DNA of 64,000 nucleotides from Acidobacterium sp. S8. Lineage in GTDB: Bacteria > Acidobacteriota > Terriglobia > Terriglobales > Acidobacteriaceae. The stretch's first letter is position 1, and each line of letters starts with the position of its first letter. A model generated the notes under the pieces. That model had not been told where the DNA came from. It did not search any database and worked only from the letters and a program-made list of their open reading frames with translations. The DNA lies in contig NZ_LMUM01000037.1 of assembly GCF_009765985.1 (NCBI RefSeq), positions 361,423 through 425,422 of the forward strand. Reading direction: 5' to 3'. A program made the position numbers and the translations under genes. Shown here one piece after another: positions 1 to 8,759 of the stretch.

Positions 1-304
1 AATTGAAGTGGACCACCGAGACAAATGGAGGGGATGCAAGCAGTCACTCATATCCACGTAAGGCTGAAACCATCGCCGGCGAAGACATGGTAGAACCGGT
101 GCGCCCTGAAATTGCCGCAGAACGGCGTTTCTATGAGAAGATCACCGGGGCAAGTATTTCCATTAGTTCCTGCGTCATTGTTGCGCTTCCAGGTCTCCAA
201 AAAATATTTCGATGTGCACTGCGGCGCCCTCCTTTCAGTTGAGATAGTCAGATTCCGCATCCTGCGCATGAGTCTTGCGAACTGTGAGTCATAGGAGAGT
301 ACAA
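1..304. other. Window start, no convincing gene
   Basis: A plus-strand frame stays open from position 3 to 242 (TTG start), but its translation resembles no family I know, has no ribosome-binding site, and reading frames on both strands overlap here. It could be the tail of a gene cut by the window edge. The end of this stretch carries the AGGAG (293-297) that serves the next gene. Confidence 0.3.
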
Positions 305-1066
305 ATGAATCGAATCCATGCCGTCGATAACGCTATCCCGTCAGGTGTGAGCGCGCCTTATAAACACAATCGATGGATGTGCATCATCGCCTCAGCTGCA
401 ATGGTTATAAGCGTGCCTGTCTTTGCACAGGCGGGCGGCGATCTGCAGCAAAAGCTTGCCGCGCTCAAGCAGTCGGCTGCCGAAAATCAGCAGAAACTGC
501 ATCAGTACCAATGGACAGAATCCACTCAGTTGACGCTGAATGGGGATGCGAAACTGCCGTCGCTCTCCATGTGCCAATACGGCCCAGACGGCAAGGTAAA
601 GAAGACGCCGATGGGATCGCCACCGCCGCCGCCCAGTGGCGGCAGAATGAAGCAGAAAATCATTGCGAAGAAGACGGGTGAGATGAAGGATTACATGGGG
701 CAGGTGAAGACCCTGCTCAACCAATATCTACCGCCCGACCCCCAACGCATGCAGCAAGCATTCCAAGCAGGCAAAGTCTCCTTGGACGCCACTGCAGGGT
801 CCGGCGCGGCCGCGATTGTCTTCAAAGACTACGCACAGCCCGGCGACCAGATGACCATCTCTTTTGACACCGCAGCGAAGAAAATCAGCTCAGTAAACGT
901 GAATACTTACATGGATGATCCGAAAGACACAGTCACTCTGGCTGTGCAGTTTGCCAGCTTGCCGGATGGCGCCAACTACGTACAGCAGAGTGTTCTAAAT
1001 GCCACGGCCAAGAAGCTTGTGGTCACCACGACAAACTCCAATTATCAACCGGTAGGAGCGCATTAG
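305..1066 (+). CDS. Exported protein of unknown function
   Basis: A 253-residue protein whose role I do not recognise. An N-terminal basic stretch is followed by a hydrophobic segment (about residues 26-42) ending in VFAQA, a Sec signal peptide, so the mature protein should be periplasmic or surface-exposed. The mature part begins with a Gln/Lys-rich helical region (QQKLAALKQ, ENQQKLHQYQW) and then a probable beta-rich domain. Proteins opening with this ENQ.KLHQYQWTE pattern are familiar hypothetical proteins in acidobacteria, but no reaction is known to me. The start at 305 is preferred over an in-frame upstream ATG at 275 because AGGAG lies 7 bases before it and the signal peptide then has a normal length. 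It stands alone and is followed by a likely terminator. Confidence 0.75.
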   Translation: MNRIHAVDNAIPSGVSAPYKHNRWMCIIASAAMVISVPVFAQAGGDLQQKLAALKQSAAENQQKLHQYQWTESTQLTLNGDAKLPSLSMCQYGPDGKVKKTPMGSPPPPPSGGRMKQKIIAKKTGEMKDYMGQVKTLLNQYLPPDPQRMQQAFQAGKVSLDATAGSGAAAIVFKDYAQPGDQMTISFDTAAKKISSVNVNTYMDDPKDTVTLAVQFASLPDGANYVQQSVLNATAKKLVVTTTNSNYQPVGAH

Positions 1067-1096
1067 CTTCAGCAGATTATCTTGAATTCGCTCAAG

Positions 1097-1140
1097 GCAG
1101 GAGACGGGCTCTAATGGAGCACGCTACATCTCCTGCTTTT
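1097..1140 (+). terminator. Probable intrinsic terminator
   Basis: An 8-bp stem pairs GCAGGAGA (1097-1104) with TCTCCTGC (1129-1136). TTTT follows at 1137-1140. The loop is long (24 bases), so strength is uncertain, but it sits just after the exported-protein gene. Confidence 0.5.
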
Positions 1141-1264
1141 GTGCATTCAAATAAGCTTGCTCGTCAGAAATTGCAGAGCTAAATTATATGAAGCAATGAT
1201 TTATCGAAATTGATTCAGTACGGTTTGTTAAATCCCGTTTTTAATTAAAAAGTGTGGGCCAGTA

Positions 1265-2107
1265 ATGAAAGTGTCATTTTCGCGGTGCTCGCTACCGCTT
1301 GGGTTTTTTCTCAGAACGCCTTGGTTGATGTTGATTGTGATCGTTGCGGCTTTTGCCTCCAGACTCTTTGCACAGCAGACCGATGTGACTCGTCCGCGCT
1401 TAAGTCACCAATCTCAGCCAATTTCTCAAAGCGCAATTTCAAACGAAGCGACGGCTAGTGCGGATTCCGATCCGGAAGACATTTCAGCTAAAGCATCGGG
1501 CATCGTACTTAAAAACGGACTCACTTTGCCGACCACCGGACATGTATGGGCTGCAGACGTTTTCGAAGGAAAGTCACAACTCATTCAATTGAAGTATGTG
1601 CCTACCGACATCGATAAGCACGCTGGATCAAATCTGTTAAAGGCTAACATGGCCCCATTTGTATATAAGCCAAAGCAAACAGTCGAGATTCAAGGGGCTA
1701 TCGCGAATACGCGGTTGCATGACCCTCATACTGTGATCTACATACGCGGATATGGATCGACTGATGAAGATGCGGCTGCCTCGGCGGAGATTACTTCTAC
1801 GCAGAGCGAAATGGTTCTTGTGAGTCTTGAATCTAAAAAAGATCGGAGAATCGTCAGTACAATTGCATTCACGCAGGTCACAGGAAATGCTGCGCGAAAT
1901 AGTCAGGCGATCAACGTCACAATTGAGAGAGTAGATGATACGGATTGGAAGAAAATCACACCGCGAGAACCCTTGACGCCAGGTGAATATGCGCTTGCGC
2001 CCATGCCTCGGGGGCAGAATCTTTTTCCGACCGCTGTGTTTGATTTTGCAGTGGATCCGACGGCACCGTCTAACGTCGACTCGATCACGCAGAGTACTCG
2101 ACCATAA
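1265..2107 (+). CDS. Exported protein of unknown function
   Basis: A 280-residue protein I cannot assign. Residues about 12-37 form a hydrophobic segment ending in RLFAQ, a Sec signal peptide. The mature protein is Ser/Thr-rich at first, then has mixed charged segments; near the C-terminus is the phrase LTPGEYAL followed by an apparent beta-strand-rich tail, a pattern I associate with uncharacterised acidobacterial surface proteins. ATG 1265 has no strong Shine-Dalgarno sequence. It converges on the next minus-strand gene with a 70-base gap. No catalytic motif is visible. Confidence 0.65.
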   Translation: MKVSFSRCSLPLGFFLRTPWLMLIVIVAAFASRLFAQQTDVTRPRLSHQSQPISQSAISNEATASADSDPEDISAKASGIVLKNGLTLPTTGHVWAADVFEGKSQLIQLKYVPTDIDKHAGSNLLKANMAPFVYKPKQTVEIQGAIANTRLHDPHTVIYIRGYGSTDEDAAASAEITSTQSEMVLVSLESKKDRRIVSTIAFTQVTGNAARNSQAINVTIERVDDTDWKKITPREPLTPGEYALAPMPRGQNLFPTAVFDFAVDPTAPSNVDSITQSTRP

Positions 2108-2177
2108 GGGACGATCCTCCGCGGGAATTGGGAGTGAAGCTTTCCGTCGTTCTTATGAATAGAAATCTTCTGATTGA

Positions 2178-2900
2178 TTAGCCGGTCTTTTTCCAGACTA
2201 GATCCCAGCTCTCGCGGCGATCGACGAAGCCAGTGATTTTCCCGCTGGCATCGCGCTGGAAGATTCTGCGAATCCGCGGATCGCCTGTGATGAAGAAGAC
2301 GTCACGAAGCTCGGCATTCCATTCCACTGGTGGCCCGCCACCACGTTGACCGATAAGACGGTCTCCTTCCAGATGCAGTGTGTAAACAAGATCGCCTGCT
2401 GAGTAGCGTCCGACGTAAGTATCCAGTTCGTTTTCGCTCAGTTTCTGGGTTGGCGGGTCCTTCAATACTGCATAGGTATGGACTTGCAGCAATTTCCAAT
2501 CATTCTGAGTTTTTTGCCAGGTTTCGGTCGAGAGATACTGAGCCTTAAGTGTCTGGCCGTGATAGTTCTCAGTCTCGTCATCCGTATGGATGACCGTGGC
2601 AACAGCGCCGTGCAACGTTGCCTGGTAGGAAGAGATCACAAGTGTTCCCGAAGCTCCGGCAGGCAGGGGGGTAAGCTGCTTGAGAAATGCCGCGCGGTCG
2701 ATGATCACGCCGTTCTCATCCACGTAAACAGCGCCGCTGGCGAGTGCTTCATCCCAAACTTTCACATTCCCGGGAGCGATCGCATCAAGCAAAGCCTGAT
2801 CTTTAGCCCGCAGCGTCTGCGTGACATCTTCTGCCATTAGCAGTCGTTGACCAGGTAACACGGTAGTTAGTAAGGCGGATAGAAGCAGGCGACGATACAT
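2178..2900 (-). CDS. Exported DUF4440/NTF2-like protein
   Basis: About 240 residues. A short signal peptide (MYRRLLLSALLTTVLPG) leads into an NTF2-like/DUF4440 fold: the pattern of a start helix (LRAKDQALLDAI), acidic loop (YVDENG), and paired strands (ATVIHTDDE, YLSTETWQK, WKLLQVHTYA) is typical. A second small beta domain follows (DTYVGRYSAGDLVYTLHLEGDRLIGQ), like those appended to SnoaL-type proteins. No catalytic residues can be named; members bind small ligands or serve as enzymes, so only the fold is assigned. The start could also be TTG 2909; ATG 2900 gives the cleaner signal peptide. A terminator for the upstream chemoreceptor lies directly ahead of it, so it probably has its own promoter. 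Confidence 0.65.
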   Translation of the reverse strand: MYRRLLLSALLTTVLPGQRLLMAEDVTQTLRAKDQALLDAIAPGNVKVWDEALASGAVYVDENGVIIDRAAFLKQLTPLPAGASGTLVISSYQATLHGAVATVIHTDDETENYHGQTLKAQYLSTETWQKTQNDWKLLQVHTYAVLKDPPTQKLSENELDTYVGRYSAGDLVYTLHLEGDRLIGQRGGGPPVEWNAELRDVFFITGDPRIRRIFQRDASGKITGFVDRRESWDLVWKKTG

Positions 2901-2913
2901 GTCTACCAAAATA

Positions 2914-2945
2914 GAAAAGGCAGAGCTGGATGGCTCTGCCTTTTC
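2914..2945 (-). terminator. Intrinsic terminator after the chemoreceptor
   Basis: Perfect 13-bp inverted repeat, 2914-2926 with 2933-2945, and a 6-base loop. Read on the minus strand the stem ends in TTTTC followed by TATTTT. It lies 20 bases past the chemoreceptor stop codon. Because the arms carry an A/T run on each side it could work in both directions. Confidence 0.8.
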
Positions 2946-2965
2946 CGGTGAAACGTGCGTAATCT

Positions 2966-4703
2966 TCAGTCGCCGTAGGCAGGGGCTGGCTGAATCGAAA
3001 GCCCGTGAACGGGAACGGTTGTTCTACGGATTGACGCACGCCCTTCTTCCAGCTTGAAGTTAGCGATATGCTCCTGAAGACGTCTGGCGCCTGTCTGTAC
3101 CGAGTTGACGATAGAGTTGCTCTCGGGAATGGAAGCGGCGTTCTCTTCGCCGAGACGGTTGATGATGTCGACATTGGCGCTCGACTGACGCGCTGCTTCC
3201 GATTGCTGCATGGCTGCAGCGGCGATCTGCGCTATCATGCTGTCCACCTGATCGGCCATGTGGATGATGCGCTGCAGCGCTTCTCCAGCGCGAGTGGTTG
3301 TCTCTACGCCGTCGTTGACAATGCCGGTGCCGGTTTCCATGGCTTCGACCGCCGAGCGTGTATGCACCTGGATGCCTTCGATCATCTGCCCGATTTCGCT
3401 CGTTGCGTTGCGCGTGCTCTCTGCCAGACGGCGCACTTCGCCAGCGACGACGGCAAAGCCGCGCCCCTGTTCGCCGGCACGGGCCGCTTCAATGGCAGCG
3501 TTCAGAGCCAGCAGGTTGGTCTTCTGCGCGATCTCTTCGATCACGTTGACGATGCGAATGATCTGTTCGGATTCCTTGCCAAGACGTTGTACCGTTGCGG
3601 CGGTGTTTCGAACGGAGTCAGCAATCGACTGCATGCTGACCAGCATCTGCTCGACAGTCGAGCCGCCGGTGCGTGCTGTCTTCGAGGCTTCCTTCGCATT
3701 TTCGGCAGCATTCTGCGCGTGGCGCGAAACTTCAGAGATGCTGATCGACATCTCCTGCATGGCGGTTGCTGCCTGCTGTGTCTGCAGGCTCTGCTCCTTC
3801 ATGCGGCGGAAGGATTCCGTGGACGAATGAGCCAGTTTCTCGGCATCACCATTTACGGTGTTGGAAATCTCCATCATAGTGCCGATCATCTCGCGCAGAT
3901 TTTCCTGCATGCGGTTGATCGAGCTGGCGAGGCTGTCCGACCTCATCGTTGGAATCCATATGGAGCATCTCACCCGTCAGATCGCCTTCGGCAATCTGCT
4001 GCGCAAGGTTGGCGACGGTGACTACTGAGCGCACGACGCGGCGAATGGTGAATTCGGCTAGCAAGGAGCCAACTACGCCGCCGAAGAAAATGGAGAGCCA
4101 GAGATAAATCGCCTCCAGTCGAATGACATGTACCGTTTCATTCAGATTGCGATTGGTGCCGCTCATCGTAGCTTCCACTACGGAGGCCGCAGCCTTTTTG
4201 AAGCTGTCCTCGTGATCGGAGACCTCGCCCTGCAGCATATCGTAGGCCTTGCTGGTGGCGTCGCTGCCCTGGCCAATCGCCATCGCGGCAACGCGCTCCT
4301 GGCCTTGTTCAAAGGCGCGATACTCATTCAGCATGGTGTCGACCTGCCCCGAACCGGCGAGGCCGTCGACGATCTGGCGACTGTCCTGAATCCGTGCAAG
4401 CGCCTGGTTGGCTTCATTCCTGCTCTTGTCGAGCGCGGTACGGTACCGGCTGGCCATGTTGGGATCGACGCCGAAGAGCATGTATGCCTTCAAAGCATTG
4501 GACGAGTCGAGCACGGCGACACGCAGGTCGCGCACCGCTGTCAGCGCCGGAATCTGTTCGGTGGCAACGCTAGCAGAAAGCTGGCTCGCCTGCCGCATCT
4601 TGAGATAAGCGGCAGCGGAGCCGAGCAGGATGCTCAGCACCAGCACGCCGGTGCTGAGACGGAGTTTGTTGGTGAGGCGCGACTGCGTAAATGACATGAT
4701 CAT
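2966..4703 (-). pseudogene. Methyl-accepting chemotaxis protein, frameshifted
   Basis: Two minus-strand frames together make one chemoreceptor. The first (from 4703) gives a TM helix (about 12-32), a four-helix-bundle sensor, a second TM helix (about 196-218) and the first half of HAMP, ending at SNDEVG. The second (to 2966) resumes with [13 protein letters not shown], the second half of HAMP, and the whole signalling domain with its hairpin tip ([20 protein letters not shown]). The break falls in 3932-3938: seven bases sit where HAMP spacing predicts six, so a single inserted base explains it. Each half is otherwise intact. It may be a recent inactivation, a phase-variable change, or a sequencing error. 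The TonB-like gene upstream (24-base gap) is probably co-transcribed. Confidence 0.8.
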
Positions 4704-4726
4704 TGTCCTTGGGGAATACAGATGAG

Positions 4727-5083
4727 TTAGTTCGCTTCGAAATTGATGTCGATGCCTACAGTTGCTGCGCCGTCGCCGGGAACGAACTTCCAGCGCTTCA
4801 CTGCATCTTCTGCCGCAGGGCTAAGCATCTTGTTGCCCGTGGTGGCTTTCGCCGCTGTGACGCTGCCGTCGGGGGCAACAGAAGCTTCGACATGCACCAC
4901 ACCCGAAATGCGCATGCGCTTCGCAATTTCCGGATAAACGGGAGGAACGCGCTTTTCCACACGGCGATCCTCTGCATGCCCCGGCAGTGAAAAAAGCAGG
5001 CAGGCAAGCGCTGCGAGTAAAAGCAAAGCAGTGTGCTGGAAGCCAGCAGCGAAAGCAGATTTACGGAGTTGAAGGAAATTCAT
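4727..5083 (-). CDS. Small exported TonB C-terminal domain protein
   Basis: 118 residues: a hydrophobic N-terminal segment (about 16-36) ending PGHAE, which could be a cleaved signal or a single anchor, then a single TonB C-terminal domain (PPVYPEIAKRMRISGVVHVEASVAPDGSVTAAK.., AVKRWKFVPG). The domain is the part of TonB that contacts the TonB box of outer-membrane receptors. A full TonB has a long Pro-rich spacer, missing here, so this may be a stand-alone periplasmic TonB_C protein rather than a working energy transducer. It lies 24 bases upstream of the chemoreceptor on the same strand, suggesting one transcript. Confidence 0.8.
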   Translation of the reverse strand: MNFLQLRKSAFAAGFQHTALLLLAALACLLFSLPGHAEDRRVEKRVPPVYPEIAKRMRISGVVHVEASVAPDGSVTAAKATTGNKMLSPAAEDAVKRWKFVPGDGAATVGIDINFEAN

Positions 5084-5176
5084 AGGACCTCTCGCGGGCG
5101 GAGAAACCGCCGTTTGAGGCCTTATCGGCAGAACGAAGACGAGCTTGAGAGAAAAGCGACGAAGGTGCCGCCCGCG

Positions 5177-5755
5177 TCAGCTCTGCCGGGGAATGGCAGC
5201 AAAGGTCAGGTCGGTTGCGGCACTGCCGGTCGCAGCACGCCATTCCTCAAACAAGCGACCATAGCTTAAGGTAATCAACTCGCTGGGCTCCAGTTTCAGC
5301 TTGCGGCTGATCGTGTCGATCCACTCTTCAGGGCCCTCGAGTTCGGCGAAGAGTCCGATCGGTGTTTCGTCAATGACGCAGTGGCCTTCATGATCGGCAT
5401 ATTCCGTCCGCCACTTCTCATAAGTAAACGCTGAAGAATAGCCAAGCTGCGTAAAGATCGTTGCCATGGCCTCGCCGTCTTTGACTTCCGTCTCCGTCTC
5501 CACTCTGCGTTTGTGGCGGCCTGTAGGATCATTGTCTTTTGGCAGACATTTGTGGGTCACCACCCAGCGCTCTCCATATTGGCGGACACGCAGAATGGAC
5601 TGCAGCGCGCGTAGAGCGCGATCCGGCGTATCGAACAATACATTTTTTTCGAAGGTGCGCGGAGTAATCTGCCGAAAGCCAAGTTCGTCCAGCTTGCGCT
5701 CCAGCGCAGGACCATCGGCGACGCGGAACTTCACCTCGATCTCAACAGCGCTCAT
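5177..5755 (-). CDS. CYTH-domain protein (triphosphatase / class IV cyclase type)
   Basis: About 192 residues, cytoplasmic. The N-terminal EIEVKF is the ExExK signature of the CYTH superfamily, whose members hydrolyse triphosphates or act as class IV adenylate cyclases inside a beta-tunnel. Further tunnel residues are visible: RVRQYGERWVVTHK, KRRVETETEV, YEKWRTEY, and the acidic pair FAELEGPEEW. The start at 5755 places ExExK at residue 5-9, as usual; an upstream in-frame ATG would add 21 unlike residues. The true substrate cannot be told from sequence. It is divergent from tsaC with an 83-base gap. Confidence 0.8.
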   Translation of the reverse strand: MSAVEIEVKFRVADGPALERKLDELGFRQITPRTFEKNVLFDTPDRALRALQSILRVRQYGERWVVTHKCLPKDNDPTGRHKRRVETETEVKDGEAMATIFTQLGYSSAFTYEKWRTEYADHEGHCVIDETPIGLFAELEGPEEWIDTISRKLKLEPSELITLSYGRLFEEWRAATGSAATDLTFAAIPRQS

Positions 5756-5838
5756 GTATTCAGTATAGGGGATAAGCGGATGGGATATGGAGTGAGCGTG
5801 ACGCCTGTTCACAACCAACTAAGCCCTAAAATAAATCC

Positions 5839-6900
5839 ATGCTCACTGTGAGACTTACCGTTGATTCCCGGGATCTGTCATCGCCCGCCTCTCAGGCGTC
5901 TCTGCAGCGGGCGGCAGAGATTCTGCGCGGCGGCGGCACAGTCGCCCTGCCGACAGAGACCGTATACGGACTTGGCGCCAGTGCGCTTGATTCTCAGGCC
6001 ATCGCGAAAATCTTCGCTGCGAAAGAGCGGCCCTCGTGGGACCCTCTGATCGTGCATATCTCAGACGAGAAAATGTTGGCGGAAGTGACGGCATCGATAC
6101 CTCCGAATGCCGCGAAACTCATCGACGCATTCTGGCCCGGCCCGCTTACACTGCTTTTGCCAAAGGGTGCAGCCGTTCCCGACGCAATCACAGCTGGCCG
6201 TCCGCGCGTCGGCATACGCATGCCGCAGCACCCCGTTGCCCACGCGCTCATCAGCGCGGCTGGCATTCCAATCGCTGCTCCCAGCGCCAACCGTTTCGGA
6301 CGTACCAGCCCCACGACTGCGGAGCATGTCGCTGAAGATCTCGACGGCCGCATCGACGCTATTCTCGATTCCGGGGAGACCACGCACGGGCTTGAGTCTA
6401 CAGTGGTGGACGCATGCGAAGAACCTTGTGTCATCTACCGTCCCGGCGTTATCACGCTCGAACAGATTCGTGCAGCCGGGGTCGATTCCGTCATGTTCCG
6501 GGAAACAAGCCAGACTGCGGAGGCGACGCCGGACTCACTGCCATCGCCCGGAGTGGGTCTGCGTCACTATGCGCCGAGAGCAAAGCTGATTCTCATAGAA
6601 GGCGAAAAAGAAATGCAGCGTGCTGCCTTCACCAAGGTAGTAGAAGTGCAGCTGCAGAATGGAATGATCGTCGGCCTGATGCTGGCTGAAGGATTTCTTC
6701 CCCTGACAAAAAGCGATCGCACAATCATCTATCAATGGGGTAAATGGAGCGACGCGGAAGAACTCGCGCAGCGCCTATTTGCCGGTCTGCGTTTTCTCGA
6801 CAAGGCAGGAGCCGAGGTGATTGTCTGTCCGTTGCCTTCTACCGGCGGAATTGGTACGGCCATGCGCGACCGCCTGCAAAAAGCAGCGCGCAGGGAATAA
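5839..6900 (+). CDS. tsaC: L-threonylcarbamoyladenylate synthase (Sua5/YrdC type)
   Basis: 353 residues, the two-domain Sua5 form. It makes threonylcarbamoyl-AMP from Thr, bicarbonate and ATP, the first step in t6A modification of ANN-decoding tRNAs. The YrdC domain (about 20-210) shows the substrate-pocket motifs GGTVALPTETVYGLG, KERPSWDPLIVHI, FWPGPLTLLLP, RVGIRMPQHP and APSANRFGRTSPT. The C-terminal Sua5 domain opens with the lid motif SPGVGLRHYAPRAKL and runs to the end with GTAMRDRLQKAA. Length and order are normal. Its stop lies five bases before the end of the Hfq-like gene on the opposite strand. Confidence 0.93.
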   Translation: MLTVRLTVDSRDLSSPASQASLQRAAEILRGGGTVALPTETVYGLGASALDSQAIAKIFAAKERPSWDPLIVHISDEKMLAEVTASIPPNAAKLIDAFWPGPLTLLLPKGAAVPDAITAGRPRVGIRMPQHPVAHALISAAGIPIAAPSANRFGRTSPTTAEHVAEDLDGRIDAILDSGETTHGLESTVVDACEEPCVIYRPGVITLEQIRAAGVDSVMFRETSQTAEATPDSLPSPGVGLRHYAPRAKLILIEGEKEMQRAAFTKVVEVQLQNGMIVGLMLAEGFLPLTKSDRTIIYQWGKWSDAEELAQRLFAGLRFLDKAGAEVIVCPLPSTGGIGTAMRDRLQKAARRE

Positions 6901-6904
6901 AACA

Positions 6905-7354
6905 TTAGCCGCGAGAGTTGTTTTCGCTGGCTTTGTAAAGATACTTGATGCTGGACTTATAGATGAGCGTGCGGCTGTGATTCTTTACCTTGATCGCGTT
7001 GAGGTCATACCACTCGATGACGCCCTCAACGCGCTCTCCATCTTCCAGAATGAAAACCATCGGCGTCTGGCTCTGCGCCTGTTTTTGAAAATAGAAAGCC
7101 TCCGCGTGCGTGCTCTCGTGCCCATTGTGTGCTGGGTTCATTGCCTGATGGTGCGCGAGAATCCCGGAATCATCGCGTCTGTAGACGGCCCGATTCTTGA
7201 GCACGCGCTCCGGCAGAGTAGGGCGAACGAGCTTACGCGGACCAGCGGGCGGGATGCTGGTCCCGTTTGCAGCTTCCGGAATCTTCTCCGAGGCAGAATC
7301 ATCCGAACGCAAGCTGCGCGCATCCGGAAGAGGAATTGGGGACGGGTTCGCCAT
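6905..7354 (-). CDS. Hfq-like Sm-fold protein with long N-terminal extension
   Basis: 149 residues. The last ~65 residues match an Hfq Sm fold: an alpha-helix (THAEAFYFQKQAQ), then the Sm1-type strands (PMVFILEDGERVEGVIEWYDLNAIKVKN) and an Sm2-like end (LIYKSSIKYLY). Hfq proteins form rings that bind sRNAs and A-rich or U-rich mRNA sites. The usual YKHAI of Sm2 is YKSSI here, so the conserved His is a Ser, and the first ~80 residues (Pro/Arg/Ser-rich, probably disordered) are extra. It may be the Hfq of this organism or a specialised paralogue. It is convergent with tsaC and followed upstream by a 229-base spacer before holB. Confidence 0.65.
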   Translation of the reverse strand: MANPSPIPLPDARSLRSDDSASEKIPEAANGTSIPPAGPRKLVRPTLPERVLKNRAVYRRDDSGILAHHQAMNPAHNGHESTHAEAFYFQKQAQSQTPMVFILEDGERVEGVIEWYDLNAIKVKNHSRTLIYKSSIKYLYKASENNSRG

Positions 7355-7583
7355 AGTTTTTTAAAGCGATACTTACAAAGATAAGATGCTTTCCGCCTTT
7401 CCGGGATGACTCCAGCGGCGGGTCATCGTCTCTGCGTGACCGCATACATTTGTGGTGTATTAGCTGTATCGTAGCCTAGAAACCCGGTGGGAGAAACCAA
7501 CTTTTGGTGGATACCACCTGCATTTTTATCAGATATTCGCAGAAAGCGATGTGGAAGCGTTTTCTCGCTCTTCTCGTAAATGA

Positions 7584-8717
7584 TCAGCGGACAGCGATGT
7601 CGGCGGCGAAAGCGTCCAGCGCCAGCGAACGGAGCAGATTGCGCCGCATTCCCGCCTGTACGCTTTGCATGCTGCGCGCCGTGTTTTCGATCCACTCGAA
7701 GGAAACCGCTGCGGCCATTGTAGTGAGTTCCGCCTGCAGATCGATATTGCGAATCAAGCTGCTCTGTCCGCTCTGGATAAGCAGAACGTCTTCAAGAAGG
7801 CTATACATTGCGCGCAGCATGCCTTGTGTCTTTTCCTGACCTTCGGCACCTGCGCGATAAGTTTCTGTTATGCGAAAGAGTGTGGAATGATCTGCATCAT
7901 GCGTGGCATGGCGCAGCAGCACCAGTGCGTCCTGCCGGTAAGTGAGATATCGGTCGAGATCGAATCCCAGCGCCGCGCCCACAGCGCCCTGCGCCAATCG
8001 CGCTACGAGTGAGCGCTGCGCCGGACGAAGCTCGGTACGGCGTTGCGCTATCAGTTGTTCAAGCTGTTCTACAGGAATAGCGCCCAGCCGCACCAAACCA
8101 GCGCGTGAACGGATCGTCGGAAGCAGCTCGCCAGTGTTCTCTGCCAGCAAGAAGATACTGGCATGCTGAGGCGGCTCTTCCAGAATCTTCAATAGCGAGT
8201 TGGCTGCCTCCTTCATAAACGAGGCGCCGGTAAATATGTAGACAGCGCGTTTGGCATCGGCTGGCATGCGATAGATTTCCCGGATGACGGTGCGAACCTG
8301 CCCTACCTTGATGAGCAGCTGCGGAGGATCAGGCGGAATCACCAGCACATCGGGATGTGTCTGGATAAGGATGCGCGTTTCCTTTTTATCCACGTCGCGC
8401 AGCTCGTCGCGTGTTGCGACAGCCTCTTCCACGCGCATTTCAAGCGGCATTGCCTGTGCAATGCGTGTGCAGTTGCGGCACTCGCCGCAAAAATCGGGCA
8501 GCCCGTCGGTTTCGGTAGGATGAAGGCAGTTTGCCGCCATCGCCAGCATTAAGGCCAGCGTGTACTTGCCCGATCCGCGCGGTCCGGCAAGAATGAGCGC
8601 CTGCGGCAGCCTATCCTGCGCGATGCTTTCGCGTAGATGCTGCACCGCTGATTCATTGCCTAGAAAATCCCGAAAGCCCACACTTTGAGGGTATCGGCTC
8701 AGTGCCGTTCGCGGCAA
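7584..8717 (-). CDS. holB: DNA polymerase III delta-prime subunit
   Basis: 377 residues. Clamp-loader subunit that, with tau/gamma and delta, loads the sliding clamp on DNA. It has the AAA+ layout: GNESAVQHLRESIAQDRLPQALILAGPRGSGKYTLA with a Walker A-like GPRGSGKYT, a zinc-type Cys cluster (CLHP, CGECRNC), the Walker B-like segment, and the SRC-like sensor region changed to TIRSRAGLVRL. The K.TRILIQTHPDV, AVYIFTGASFMKEAANSLLKILEEPP stretch is typical of delta-prime. It follows the P450 gene by 42 bases on the same strand, so the order of transcription is tmk, P450, holB. Confidence 0.88.
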   Translation of the reverse strand: MPRTALSRYPQSVGFRDFLGNESAVQHLRESIAQDRLPQALILAGPRGSGKYTLALMLAMAANCLHPTETDGLPDFCGECRNCTRIAQAMPLEMRVEEAVATRDELRDVDKKETRILIQTHPDVLVIPPDPPQLLIKVGQVRTVIREIYRMPADAKRAVYIFTGASFMKEAANSLLKILEEPPQHASIFLLAENTGELLPTIRSRAGLVRLGAIPVEQLEQLIAQRRTELRPAQRSLVARLAQGAVGAALGFDLDRYLTYRQDALVLLRHATHDADHSTLFRITETYRAGAEGQEKTQGMLRAMYSLLEDVLLIQSGQSSLIRNIDLQAELTTMAAAVSFEWIENTARSMQSVQAGMRRNLLRSLALDAFAADIAVR

Positions 8718-8759
8718 GTTCCGTCGGGTGCAAAACAGCTCTCATCAGATAGCGGAATA

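Noticed and set aside
3068..4021. 317-codon plus-strand frame antisense to the chemoreceptor
   Set aside because: It mirrors the conserved chemoreceptor codons, has no ribosome site and no domain.
7506..7518. GGTGG-ATA-CCACC hairpin downstream of holB
   Set aside because: Only 5 bp with a 3-base loop and no T-run on the holB side; too weak to call a terminator or operator.
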